The notes: generated from the letters alone by a model not told the origin. Shown: positions 48,625 to 58,690, counted from the first letter of the stretch. The stretch is 64,000 nt of DNA from DATKNA01 sp963755755 (GCA_963755755.1 CAVWLJ010000009.1:231707-295706), one strand, 5' to 3'. A program made the numbers and translations.

Positions 48625-48792
48625 ATGACGACGTACCCGGGCGAGGACGACGGACTCGAGGCCACGGAGGTCCCGGCGACTCCGCCGTCGGCGTTCGAGC
48701 CCGACCAGGGCAGCGACGCGGAGGCGGAGGGCGGCGACGCCGGAGGGTTCGCGGAGGCCGACGGGCCGGGCAACACCGACCCCGGATACTGA
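48625..48792 (+). CDS. Small acidic protein of unknown function
   Basis: 55 residues: MTTYPGEDDGLEATEVP to NTDPGY. It is rich in Asp, Glu, Gly and Pro and has no hydrophobic core, so it is probably disordered. GAAGGAG lies 8 nt before the ATG, which supports expression. It diverges from the riboswitch-NlpC transcript. Confidence 0.5.
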   Translation: MTTYPGEDDGLEATEVPATPPSAFEPDQGSDAEAEGGDAGGFAEADGPGNTDPGY

Positions 48793-48842
48793 CCTCTCCC
48801 TGCGGTCGAGACCCACCGGACCAGCGACACCCCCCGCCGGCG

Positions 48843-49877
48843 CTAGTCCGGCAGCACGTCGATGAGCACCTTGCCCACCGTGCCGGCGTGCACGGCCTGG
48901 TGCGCCTCGGCAGCGCGCTCGAGCGGGAAGTGGTGGAGCGGCAGTCCCGCGTGCTCCCCGACCCGGATCGCGCCGACCTCGACCGCGCCGGCGACGTCCT
49001 CGACCGCGCGCTCCTTCGCATCCCCCGGCACGGTGTAGACGAGGACGAACTGGAACCGCGCGTTCGGCGCCAGAAGCGGCCGGACGGGCAGCCGCAGCTC
49101 GTCGCCGCCGTCATTGGCGTACATGGCCACGGATCCCCAGCGGGCGACCACCTCGGCGTCGATCGCCGCGTTGGCGGCCGGGGCGACCTCGACGATGCTG
49201 TTGACCCCGTGCGGTGCGATCTTCCTGACCTCGCGTGCGACGTCCTGCCGGCGGTAGTTCACGACGTGGTCGGCTCCGGCGGCGGCCGCGAGCAGCGCCT
49301 TCTCGGGCGTGCTCACAGTCGCGATCACCGTGGCGTCCGACCAGCGCGCGAGCTGGATGGCGGCGTTGCCCACAGCTCCGGCGCCACCCGCCACGAGCAC
49401 CGTCCGCCCCTGCAGGGCGCCGGGGCCGAGCCGGTCGGGGCCCTCCTCGGTCACCGTGAGGCAGCGGTGCGCGGTGAGGAACGGGATGCCCAACGAGGCA
49501 CCGAGGTCGAAGGACGCGGTGTCCGGCAGCAGCACCGCCTGCCGGGCCGGCACAGGCGCGTACTCCTGGGCCGTGCCGTGCGGGCGCTGGTAGGCCGCCT
49601 CCCACACCCAGACCCGGATGCCGTGCCAGGCGACCTCGACCCCCTCGCCCACGGCGTCGACGACACCGGCGCCGTCCTGGCCCGGCACCTGCGGCTGGTC
49701 GAGGCTCGCCGGGTACGTGCCACCCTGCCGGGCCTTCCAGTCCGTGGGGTTGACACCGGACCGGTGGATCCGCACCCGCACCTCGCCCGGACCGGGCTCC
49801 GGGACCGGCTGTTCGACGACGCGGAGGACCTCCGGCCCGCCGTTCCCGGTGTAGACGACTGCCCGCGCCTGCTGCAC
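48843..49877 (-). CDS. MDR-family quinone oxidoreductase (zinc-independent alcohol-dehydrogenase type)
   Basis: 344 residues. VVYTGNGGPEVLRVVEQPVP and VRIHRSGVNPTDWKARQGG open a GroES-like domain, VPGQDGAGVVDAVGEGV follows, and the Rossmann NAD(P) motif is VLVAGGAGAVGNAAIQLA near 155. No catalytic zinc-cysteine cluster is present, so it is probably an NADPH:quinone or enoyl reductase. GTG 49877 is chosen because GGAGGAG is 6 nt upstream. It follows dhaM by 63 bp in the same direction. Frame is intact. Confidence 0.9.
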   Translation of the reverse strand: MQQARAVVYTGNGGPEVLRVVEQPVPEPGPGEVRVRIHRSGVNPTDWKARQGGTYPASLDQPQVPGQDGAGVVDAVGEGVEVAWHGIRVWVWEAAYQRPHGTAQEYAPVPARQAVLLPDTASFDLGASLGIPFLTAHRCLTVTEEGPDRLGPGALQGRTVLVAGGAGAVGNAAIQLARWSDATVIATVSTPEKALLAAAAGADHVVNYRRQDVAREVRKIAPHGVNSIVEVAPAANAAIDAEVVARWGSVAMYANDGGDELRLPVRPLLAPNARFQFVLVYTVPGDAKERAVEDVAGAVEVGAIRVGEHAGLPLHHFPLERAAEAHQAVHAGTVGKVLIDVLPD

Positions 49878-49940
49878 CTCGATCTCCTCCGGAACTCCTC
49901 GACCCAGCTCGGACCGCGACATCACGGACCCAACCACGGG

Positions 49941-52420
49941 TCAGGCCGTCGCGCGCCCCAGGAGGGTGCGGACGCCGGCGGCATCGGGGGCGGCGAGCGC
50001 GGCCGCGGCGAGCTCCGCGGCCGCCGCGGTGTCGACCTCGCGGACGGCCTTCTTCACCAGCGGCACCGCCGCGGGAACGACGCTCAGCTCGCGCACGCCC
50101 AGGCCGACGAGCAGTCCGGTGGCGAGCTCGTCGGCGGCGAGTTCGCCGCAGACGGGCGACCGTCGTCCCGGGCCGCGCGCCGCGGCCGCGATCAGGGCGA
50201 GGACGCCCGGGTCGAGCGGGTCGGCGACGGCCGCGACGCCGTCGTTGCCGCGCTCGGCCGCGAGGGCGTACTGGGTGAGGTCGTTGGTGCCGATGCTGAA
50301 GAAGTCGACGTGCGGCGCGAACGCGCGCGGCCTTCAGAGCCGTCGCGGGCACCTCGACCATGATCCCGACGCGGAGCCCGGCGGAACGCCGCTGCCCTTC
50401 GAGCCGGGCGGCCTCCTCGAGCGCCCGCGCGCGGCGAGCAGCTCCGCCACGGTGCTGACCATCGGGAACATCACGTCGACCGGACGTTCCCGGGCGACCC
50501 GGACGACGGCGCGCAGCTGGTCGCGAAGCAGCTCGGGCCGGCGCAGTGCGAGCCGGATGCCGCGGACGCCCGAGGAACGGGTTCGCCTCCACCGGCATCG
50601 GCACGTAGGGCAGTGGCTTGTCGCCGCCGACGTCGAGGGTCCGGACGACGATCCGGCGGCCGGGCAGCGCATCGGCCAGCGCACGGTAGGCGGCAGCCTG
50701 CTCGTCCACGCCCGGCGCCGTGGCGCGGCCGAGGAACAGCAGCTCGGTGCGGACGAGGCCTGCGAGGTCGGCGCCCGCGGACGCGGCGGCGAGCGCGTCG
50801 TCCAGGGAGCCGAGGTTGGCCCCGACATGGATCGGGACGCCGTCCCGGGTGACCGCCGGAGCCGCGGCGGCGGCCAGGGCGGACTCGCGCCGTCGCCTCG
50901 CGCCGCTCCGCCCGCTGCTCGACGGCGGCACGGATCTGCGGCGACGGGTCGACGACCACCTCGCCTCGGGTGCCGTCGACGGCGACGACCTGCCCCGGGG
51001 CCACGTCCAGCACGCCGGACCTGCGGCGACGACCGCGGGGATGCCGAGCGCCCGCAGGAGGATCACGCTGTGGGCGGTCGGGCTCCCCCCGCCAGCACGA
51101 CCGCGACGACGCGATCGGGATCGAGTGCGGCGGCCTCGGCCGGCGTCAGGTCGTCCGCGACGAGCACGGCACCGGCGGGCGGTTCGGCGCTCGACTGTGC
51201 GCCGCCCGGGAGCCAGGTGCGCGGCCACCTGGTCCCCCACGGCGCGGACGTCGGCAGCGCGGGCCCGCTGGTAGGCGTCGGGCAGCGCGGCGAGGGCACC
51301 GGCGACCGCGTCGACGGCGCGCCGCCAGGCCGGCAGCGCACCGAGTCCCGCGTCGATGCCGAACCGGGCGCGGTCGAGCAGGTCCGGATCCTCCAGGAGC
51401 AGCAGGTGCGCGTCGAAGACGGCGGCTTCCTGCTCCCCCACGGCGGCCGCCGTCCGCTCCCGGGAGCGCCGCACATCCTTTTCGGCGTCCCTCAACGCCG
51501 ACCCCAGCCGTCGCAGCTCCTCCTCGGCGTCGCCGACAGGTGTGCTCTCGTCGATCCGCTGATCCCGGGCCGGGGACCAGGCCGCCCCCACGGCCGCACC
51601 CGGGGACGCCGGCAAGGGGCCCGCCGGTACGGCTACCGCCACCTCCTCAGGAGGAGGGCTGGGCGGCGAACCCGTTCCGTCGAGATCCCCGAAACCCTCC
51701 AGCGCGAGCGCGAGCAGGCGTTCGACCGCACTCTCGGCGTCCGGCCCGGTGGCGGTCACCTCCACCACGTGCCCCTGCGCCGCGCCGAGCGCGGCGACGC
51801 GCGAGAGGCTGCCCGCCGGCACGGGACCGGTCCGGGCGGTCAAGTTGCGGAGCCGGACGTCGGCGTCGAGCTCGTGCAGCGCGCGTACGAGCACCGCCGC
51901 CGGCCGGGCGTGGAGGCCGTGAGGCCACGTGACGTCGAACCGGCCGGTGAAACCGTCAGGGCGCTCCTCCGGCAGCAGCCTGCCGTCCTCGGCCTCGTCG
52001 TCGACGCCCAGCTGCTGCTCCTTGGCCGCGAGCGCGCGGCGTGCCTCGGCGGCCACGTCCTCGCGCTCGGCCCCACCCGCGGCCGCGACCGCGGCGACGC
52101 AGAGCCCCTCCACGAGCGGTGCGGGGCAGAGCGTCACGCGCTGTCGGATCTCGGGATCGAGCAGGTCGAGCGCCAGCGTCGGCGGAGAGCACGGCACTGC
52201 CCAGATCCATGAGCACGACCACGCCGCGGCCGGCGTCCGCGCGCGCGATGGCCTCGGCGACCTTGACGGCATCGGTCCCGAACGCGCCGTCCTCGAGGCC
52301 CGCCGCCACCTCCAGTCGGACGTCGTCGCCGTGGAGCATCTCCGCGGCAAGGCCGATCGCGGCCTCGGCGAGCGCGGGGCTGTGGGAGACGACGACGATG
52401 CCGACGGCCGCGTCCGTCAT
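49941..52420 (-). CDS. dhaM: Dha kinase phosphoryl-donor subunit DhaM fused to HPr and enzyme I, many frame breaks
   Basis: About 826 residues with three PTS modules in one chain: an N-terminal EIIA-Man/DhaM domain (IVVVSHSPALAEAA with active His near residue 12), an HPr domain (WPHGLHARPAAVLVRAL, His active site), and a full EI: phospho-His domain with GG..PTAHSVILLRALGIPAVV, then the PEP-binding barrel (TELLFLGRATAPGVDEQ, VVRTLDVGGDKPLPY, NPFLG, VDVMFPMVSTVAELL, GIMVEVPATALKA). It takes phosphate from PEP to DhaL-bound nucleotide. At least seven breaks are visible. The start overlaps the dhaL stop (ATGA). Confidence 0.9.
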
Positions 52421-53071
52421 GCGACCTGCGGGGGCAGCGTCTCGGCGGCTGCTGCGACGAGCAGCGCGGCCGACGTCGCGCCCGGATCCTGGTGCCCGAC
52501 GCTGCGCTCGCCGAGGTAGCTCGCCCGGCCCTTGCGCGCGTGCAACGGGATCGGTCGCGTCGCGCCCGGCGTCCGCGGCGGCCGACGCGGCGGCCGAGTG
52601 CCGCGCCCAGGCCGGCGCCCGCGGCCAGCTCGGCCTCGAGGGCATCGACCGCGGGCGCCAGCGCGTCGAACATCGTCTTGTCGCCGGTCTCGGCCTTGCC
52701 GCGCGCCACGATCCCCTCGAGGCCGGCGCGGAGCGCTCTTCGCGAAGGCCTCGGCGGGGACGCCGGCCGCGTCCTCGCCGAGCGCCGTCGCCATCCGGAG
52801 GAAGAACGTGCCGTAGAGCGGCCCGCTGGCGCCGCCGACCGTGCGGACCAGCGTCATCCCGACCTGCTTGAGAGGGCCGCCGGCGCCGGTCGGCGGCGCC
52901 GTGCCGAGCGCGCCGACGACGGCCGTCATGCCGCGGTCCATGTTCGTGCCGTGGTCGGCGTCCCCGATCGCGGCGTCCAGGGCCGTCAGCTCGTCGCGAT
53001 GCTCCGCGACGAGCTCGGCGAACCGCTGGATCCACCGGGTCGAGGGCGGCCACGTCGACGGCATCGGTCAT
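52417..53071 (-). CDS. dhaL: Dihydroxyacetone kinase nucleotide-binding subunit DhaL, several frame breaks
   Basis: About 217 residues. The ADP/Mg motif is LDAAIGDADHGTNMDRGM near residue 30; ASGPLYGTFFLRMATALG and the C-terminal LLVAAAAETLPPQVA complete the fold. The start MTDAVDVAALD at 53071 is followed by one extra C near 53045 before RWIQRFAELVAEHRDEL; more breaks lie near 52740, 52640 and 52560. It is rephosphorylated by DhaM and transfers phosphate to dihydroxyacetone in DhaK. Confidence 0.9.
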
Positions 53072-53073
53072 GC

Positions 53074-54078
53074 TCACAGCCCCCAGCGCAGGGCCGGCGT
53101 CATCACGGGTGCGTCCCAGAGCCGGCGGGTCTCCTCGTCGAGCTTGCAGCAGCGTGAGCGAGCAGCCTGCCATGTCCAGGCTCGTGATGTAGGAGCCCGA
53201 CGAGTGAGCGCGCGACGGTGACCCCGGCCTTCTCGAGCAGCCTCGCGACCTCGCCGTACATGAGGTAGAGCTCGAGGAGCGGGGTGCCGCCCATGCCGTT
53301 GAGGAACGCGAGGACGCCCTCGCCGCCGGTGAAGTCGAGGTCGTCGAGCACCGGGGTCGACCAGCAGCTCCGCGATCTCCCGCGCCGCCGCGATGGGCAC
53401 CCGCCGCCGGCCCGGCTCGCCGTGGATGCCGATGCCCACCTCGATCTCGTCCTCGCGGCAGGTCGAAGGTGGGGTGGCCGACGGCGGGGACGGTGCACGA
53501 CGTCAGCGCCACGCCCAGGCTGCGGCCGTTCTCGTTGACCCGTCGGGCGACGCGGCGACGTCGGCCAGGCGGCGCCGCTCCTCGGCCGCGGCGCCGGCGA
53601 TCTTCTCCACCAGCACGGTGACGCCGACGCCGCGGCGGCCGGCCGTGTAGAGGCTGTCCTGCACCGCCACGTCGTCGGCGGTCACGACGGTCGCGACGTC
53701 GACCCCCGTTTCGGCGGCCGCGAGCTCGGCGGCCATCTCGAAGTTCATCACGTCGCCGGTGTAGTTCTTCACGATGTGCAGGACGCCGGCTCCGCCGTCG
53801 ACGCCCTTGGTGGCCTCGAGCATCTGGTCGGGCACGGGTGAGGTGAAGACCTCGCCGGCGCAGGCGGCGTCGAGCATGCCGACGCCGACGAACCCGCCGT
53901 GCAGCGGCTCGTGGCCGGAGCCACCGCCGGAGATGAGCCCGACCTTGCCCGGTACCGGGGCGTCGCCGCGGAAGATGAGTTGTTGGTCGTGGTCGACCCG
54001 CAGCTCCGGGTGGGCTGCGGCCACGCCGCGCAGGGCGTCGCCGACGACGTCGGCCGGGTCGTTGATGAGCTTCTTCAT
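53074..54078 (-). CDS. dhaK: Dihydroxyacetone kinase substrate-binding subunit DhaK, several frame breaks
   Basis: About 332 residues. LISGGGSGHEPLHGGFVGVGMLDAACAGEVFTSP near 45-80, HIVKNYTGDVMNFEMAAE near 100, and GIGIHGEPG, whose His forms the hemiaminal with dihydroxyacetone. The C-terminal part has FLNGMGGTPLLELYLMYGEVARLLEK. Breaks occur near 53540, 53460, 53350 (extra G) and between 53150 and 53220. GAGGAG lies 5 nt before the ATG. It is followed by dhaL after 2 nt. Confidence 0.92.
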
Positions 54079-54093
54079 CGTCGCTCCTCGGCG

Positions 54094-54912
54094 TCAGACG
54101 GTGGCGGGCGAGGTCGGGGGCTGGGTTCGGGATCGGCGCGGAGTCCGTCGACGGGGCGGCGCGTCGTCCGCGGCGTCCGCGGTGATGGCGGCGTAGGCGA
54201 GGGCGGCGAGCGACGCCGGCGAGGAGCTCGGCGAGCAGGTAGACCGGGCAGCTGACTCCACTTCACCGAGCCGCCGGCGAGCTGCTGGACCAGCATCGGC
54301 CCGAACGTGCGGGCGGGGTTGATCGACGCACCGGTGGTCGGGGCGACCGGGATGATCGCGGCGAAGACGACGAGGCCGATGGCGACGCCGGCGAACCCGG
54401 CCGAGGCCTTGCGGTGTATCGACGCCGAAGATGGTGAACACGAGGATGAAGGTACCCGACGAACTCGGCGGCGAAGGCCTGCGCCGACGCCGATGGTCGG
54501 GCCGTAGCGTGGCCACCCCGAGGCCGACGTCGCTGGCCTGTGGCCGAGCACGCCGATGATGGCGGCGGCGCCGACGATCGCGCCGACCACCTGCGCGGCG
54601 ATGTAAGCGGGCACCCGCGACCAGGGGAACTTGCCGGTGACGGCGAGCCCGAGGGTGACGGCGGGGTTGATGTGGTTGCCGAGACGTGCCCGAGCGCGTA
54701 GACGGTGGCGACGACGATGGTGCCGAAGGCGAGCGAGATCATGCCGAGATCGGCCATCGTGAACGGGGCGTCCCGTTGACGATGAGCGTCGCGGGCACCG
54801 AGCCGACCCCGACGAACACGAGGAAGGCGGTGCCGATCGTCTCGGCGGCGAGCTTCTGGATCATGTTCGGTCTCGTCCAACGGAGGTCCTCCTCGGTGAT
54901 CTCCGAACTCAT
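54094..54912 (-). CDS. glpF: Glycerol/small-solute channel of the aquaporin (MIP) family, several frame breaks
   Basis: About 270 residues and six membrane segments plus two half-helices. KLAAETIGTAFLVFVGVGS starts TM1. The first NPA box is HINPAVTLGLAVTG and the second is GASINPARTFGPMLVQQL, where the Asp/Arg of the second loop is typical of glycerol facilitators. It probably imports glycerol or dihydroxyacetone for DhaKLM. Breaks are near 54780, 54680, 54530, 54465, 54420 and 54220. The start is ATG 54912, inside the operator palindrome, or ATG 54864, which lacks a good ribosome-binding site. Confidence 0.85.
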
Positions 54913-54927
54913 TCGATATTGTCGAAT
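54911..54927. promoter_or_regulatory. Palindromic operator, probable IclR site
   Basis: ATTCGATATTGTCGAAT is a 6+5+6 palindrome with AT-rich bases unusual for this genome. It lies between glpF and the divergent iclR, and overlaps the -35 of the iclR promoter and the glpF start. The IclR protein encoded alongside is the natural candidate ligand. Confidence 0.6.
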
Positions 54928-54947
54928 GCGAGTGGAAGCTATATGCT
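54919..54947 (+). promoter_or_regulatory. Promoter of the iclR gene
   Basis: -35 TTGTCG (54919-54924), 17-bp spacer, -10 TATGCT (54942-54947). A second -10-like TATGAT lies at 54948-54953. The operator palindrome covers the -35, so IclR binding would repress its own gene. Confidence 0.55.
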
Positions 54948-55000
54948 TATGATCCGGGGCACAAGAGTCTCGCAGCGATCTCCATGGAGGAGGTAGCCGA

Positions 55001-55782
55001 GTGATCCAGGCCGTGGACCGGGCGGTGCGCATCCTCATCGCGCTGCAGGGCGCGCGGACCATGAGCCTGGGCGAGATCGCCGCGGCCCTCGAGCTGGCGC
55101 CCTCCACGGTGCACGGCATCGTCCGCACGCTCGCTCGCGCACGGCATGGTGCCGCAGGAGAGCGACTCCGGGCCGCTACCGGCTCGGCCCGGCACGCTGC
55201 GGCTCGGCAACGTCTACCTCGACACCCTGGAACTGCGCACCCGCGTCGCGACCTGGGCCGAGGACCTCGCCCGCCGCACCGGGATGCGCGGTGCGCACCG
55301 GCGTCCTGCTGCTCGACGACGTCGTCGTCGTGCACCACGAGCCGCGCCCCGACGGCAGCCGGCAGATGCCCGAGGTCGGGATCGTGATCCCCGCGCACGC
55401 CTGCGCCCTGGGCAAGGCGCTGCTCGCCTTCACCCCGGACGCCGAGGACGCCGTCCTCGCCGACCGGGGCGCGGCGGAGCATGACCGGCGACACCGTGAC
55501 CGACGCCGCCGAGCTGCGCGCTCAGCTGGCCACCGTCCGGGCGACCGGCATCGCCACCGAGGCCGAGGAGGCGGTGCTCGGCGAGTGCGGCCTCGCGGCA
55601 CCGTCGGCGGTGCCGGCGGAGAGGTGGTGGGCGCGGTCGGCCTGGTCGTCCCGACCACCGACTGGCCGCTGCCCGCGTCGTCGGTCGACGCACTGCGGTC
55701 GGCGGCGCGCGCGGTGTCGCGGGAGATGGGGGCCACGGCGTGGCCCCCGCCCGCGCCGACGTCGCTCGGTGCATCCGCGTGA
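55001..55782 (+). CDS. IclR-family transcriptional regulator, several frame breaks
   Basis: About 258 residues. The winged helix-turn-helix reads AVDRAVRILIALQGARTMSLGEIAAALELAPSTVHGIVRTL (residues 4-45). The effector-binding C-terminal domain follows (LGNVYLDTLELRTRVATWAEDLARRTG, GVLLLDDVVVVHHEPRPD, PAHACALGKALLAF). Breaks occur near 55140, 55185, 55290, 55480 and 55600. GTG 55001 has GGAGGAGG 6 nt upstream. It probably controls the glpF-dhaKLM operon on the opposite strand, sensing glycerol or dihydroxyacetone; this is inference from position. Confidence 0.9.
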
Positions 55783-55921
55783 CCGTGCGCGCCTCCCGAC
55801 GGCGTGATCGCTCGCGGCCCGCTCGGCGACACCGGCCCCGGCCGAGCGGCGCGGACACGGCCCGGAGCGACCATGTCTGGCAGGGTGGAGCCGAGGGCAC
55901 CCAGGTCAGCGGAGGGCGGCG

Positions 55922-56587
55922 ATGGCACTGGAGGCGCAGCACGGCCTCGGCGCCGCGAGCCTCGTCGAGCTGCTCGTCCGGCAGCTCCGCGCCGAGATCC
56001 TGAGCGGAGCCCTCGCCCCCGGCGAGCGGCTCATCGAGGAGCAGCTGACCCGCCGGTTCGGCACGAGTCGTGCACCGTTGCGCGAGGCCCTACGCCTGCT
56101 CGGCCAGCAAGGGCTGGTCGAGCACCTGCCCCGCCGCGGCGTCCGCGTCGTCGACCTGTCGCCACGCGACATCGACGAGCTCTTCAGCCTCCGAGACGCT
56201 CTCGAGCAGTTCGCGCTGCGACCGCCCTCGCGCGGGGCGCTCCTCCCGACGCGCTCGCGCGGCTGCGGGCGGCGGTGGAGACCATGGAGGGCACGACAGC
56301 GCCGACCAGGCGGTCGCCCATCGCGACTTCCACCTCGCCCTGGTCGACTCGCCGGGCACGCGCACCTGCAGCGCGTCTACGAGTCCACCCTGCTCCAACT
56401 GCAGCTTTACATGGCGACGAACATGCGCCGCGAAGCGCAGGCCCGGTCACCCGAGGAGGGCGCCGCCGTCATCGCCGGCTCTTCGAGCCGTCGCCTCCGG
56501 TGAGTCGCGCGCGCTCGCACGAGCTCGCCCGCCACGGCGCCCGCACGTTCCTCACCCCCGAGCTCGCAGCCGCCGGACAGCGTGTAG
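55922..56587 (+). CDS. GntR-family regulator with FCD domain, several frame breaks
   Basis: About 220 residues. The N-terminal winged helix is LIEEQLTRRFGTSRAPLREALRLLGQQGLVEHLPRRGVRV (residues 39-80). The C-terminal FadR/FCD domain has IDELFSLRDALEQFALR, AHRDFHLALVDSPG (metal-binding His) and VYESTLLQLQLYMATNMRREA, ending ELARHGARTFL. Breaks lie near 56225, 56300, 56360 and 56480, so the exact end is uncertain. GGAGGG is upstream of the ATG. It precedes the allophanate/biuret genes and is their likely regulator. Confidence 0.88.
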
Positions 56588-56622
56588 CAAGCCGTAACAG
56601 AGAAGGACCTCTCGGACATCAG

Positions 56623-56641
56623 TCTGTCGACAATCGACAGA
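56623..56641. promoter_or_regulatory. Palindromic operator before the allophanate hydrolase gene
   Basis: TCTGTCGACAATCGACAGA is a perfect 7+5+7 palindrome ending directly at the GTG start (56642). GACAAT within it is 7 nt before the start and may be the -10. A GntR/FCD dimer at this site would block a leaderless promoter. It shares the string TCGACAAT with the operator at 54911 (there as ATTGTCGA). Confidence 0.6.
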
Positions 56642-57989
56642 GTGAACGTGGCGAGCGGCATCACGACTCTGGCGTCCGCGCCCTGCGCCGCGCCTATCTC
56701 GGCGGCCGCGCGCGACCGCGCGAGCGCGTCGACCTCGTCCTCGGGCGCCTCGCCGAGCGCGGGGACGACGCCGTCTGGATCAGCAAGGTCCCCCCCGACG
56801 AACTGCGCGAGCGCGCACGCGCCCTCGAACAGCTCGACCCGGCCACACTCCCGCTCTTCGGCGTCCCGTTCGCGGTGAAGGACAACATCGACGCCGCCGG
56901 GCTCCCCACCACGGCCGCATGTCCCGACTTCGCCTATCCGCCGCGCCGCGACGCCACGGCCGTCCGGCGGCTGCTCGACGCCGGCGCGATCCTCGTCGGC
57001 AAGACCAACCTCGACCAGTTCGCGACCGGGCTGACCGGCGTCCGCTCCCCCTACGGCGCCTGCGAGAGCGTCTTCGGAGGCGATCTCATCTCGGGCGGGT
57101 CGAGCTCGGGCAGCGCCGTCGCCGTGGCCGCCGGCTGCGTCGCCTTCTCCCTCGGCACCGACACCGCCGGCTCGGGCCGCGTCCCCGCCGCGATGAACGG
57201 CATCGTCGGGCTCAAGCCGACCCGCGGCCTGGTGAGCACCGACGGCGTCGTCCCGGCCTGCCGCTCGCTGGACTGCGTCAGCGTGTTCGCGCACACCGTC
57301 GACGACGCCGCCGACGTCCTCGACGTCCTCGCCGGCCCCGACCCGCACGATCCCTGGTCCCGGCCCGCTCCGCCGGCGCCGTCCGCTCGCCGGCCGGCGC
57401 CGCGGCTCGCGGTGCCGGACGTCGCCGGCCTCGGCGTCGACCCCGGCGTCCGCGCGCGGCCCTGCAGCGCGTACGCCGACCGACGCCGTCCCGCCGGCGC
57501 CGTCGTCGTCCCGTCGACCTCGGGCCCTTCCTCGCCGCAGGCGAACTCCTCTACGGGGCCCGTGGGTCGCCGAGCGGCTCGCGGACCTCGCCCGTTCCTC
57601 GAGGCCCACCCGGACGACGTCCTGCCGGTCACCCGCGCGGTACTCGAGAGCGGACGCCGGTTCAGCGCGGCCGACGCCTTCCGCGGCCTGCACCGGCTGC
57701 AGGAACTGCGCGGCCCGGTGCGACCGGCTCTGGGCGGCGCCGACGCGCTGCTCGTCCCGACGGTGCCGACGACCTTCACCCGTGCCGAGATCGCCGACGA
57801 CCCCATCGGCCGCAACCTCGAGCTCGGCCGGTTCACCCAGTTCGCGAACCTGCTCGACCTCGCCGCCGTCGCCGTCCCCGCCGGCATGACCCCGGACGGC
57901 CGGCCCGCCGGCGTCACCCTCCTCGGCCCGGCCTTCAGCGAGGCCCGTGCTCCTCGACATCGCCCGGACCGCCCCAGGAGGTCGCATGA
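56642..57989 (+). CDS. atzF: Allophanate hydrolase, amidase domain only (AtzF N-terminal part), frame breaks
   Basis: Amidase-signature enzyme converting allophanate to ammonia and N-carboxycarbamate; about 445 residues. The catalytic Lys is in FAVKDNIDAAGLPTTAACPDFAYPP, the cis-Ser in ISGGSSSGSAVAVAAG and the nucleophile Ser in GTDTAGSGRVPAAMNG. VPACRSLDCVSVFAHTVDDAA and VWISKVPPDELRERA are specific to allophanate hydrolases over AtzE or GatA. Unlike canonical AtzF it stops at TARTAQEVA after the amidase domain, and the missing C-terminal domain is encoded at 60285. Breaks are near 56683, 57455, 57520 and 57975. It overlaps the next gene by ATGA. Confidence 0.88.
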
Positions 57990-58663
57990 TCACTCACGCT
58001 CGACGCCGACCCCTACCCGTACACCTTCGACCCGGCCACGACGGCCTTCGTCGTCATCGACATGCAGCGCGACTTCGTCGAGCCCGGCGGCTTCGGCGAG
58101 ACCCTCGGCAACGACGTCTCGCTGCTCGCAGGCCGTCGTCCCGCCGCTGCAGCGCGGCTCGGCCGCCGCCCGGGCCGCCGGGCTGACCGTCGTCCACACC
58201 CGCGAGGGCCACCAGCCCGACCTCTCCGACTGCCCGCCCGCCAAGCTCAACCGCGGGCAGCCGACGCTGCGGATCGGCGACCCGGGGCCGAAGGGCCGCA
58301 TCCTCGTCCGCGGCGAGTACGGCCACGACATCGTCGACGACCTCGCGCCGCTGCCCGGCGAGCTCGTGATCGACAAGCCCGGCAAGGGCTCCTTCTACGG
58401 CACCGACCTGCAGCGAGGAGCTGCCGCGCGCGGCGTCACGCAGCCTCGTCGTCACCGGCGTCACCACCGAGGTCTGCGTGCACACGACCGTGCGCGAGGC
58501 CAACGACCGCGGCTACGAGTGCCTCGTCCTCTCCGACTGCGTCGGCTCGTACTTCCCCGAGTTCCAGCGGGTCGGCCTCGCCATGATCGCCGCCCAGGGC
58601 GGGATCTTCGGCTGGGTCGCGCCGTCCGCCGCGCTTCCTCGACCTGCCCTCGCCCCGCTCTGA
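57986..58663 (+). CDS. biuH: Biuret hydrolase-type isochorismatase-family amidohydrolase, frame breaks
   Basis: About 226 residues. The catalytic triad of cysteine hydrolases is visible: Asp in FVVIDMQRDFVEPGG, Lys in VIDKPGKGSFYGTDL and Cys in VTGVTTEVCVHTTVREANDRGYECLVLSDC. TLDADPYPY, HTREGHQPDLSDCPPAK and IGDPGPKGRILVRGEYGHDIV match characterised biuret hydrolases of the Rhizobium type closely, more so than ureidoacrylate hydrolase RutB. It should convert biuret to allophanate and ammonia, feeding the flanking genes. Breaks are single insertions near 57995, 58128 and 58414. A further insertion near 58638 would move the stop to 58694, giving an ATGA overlap with the permease. Confidence 0.82.
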
Positions 58664-58690
58664 CCGCGCGACCTCGGAGGAGATCCCGTC

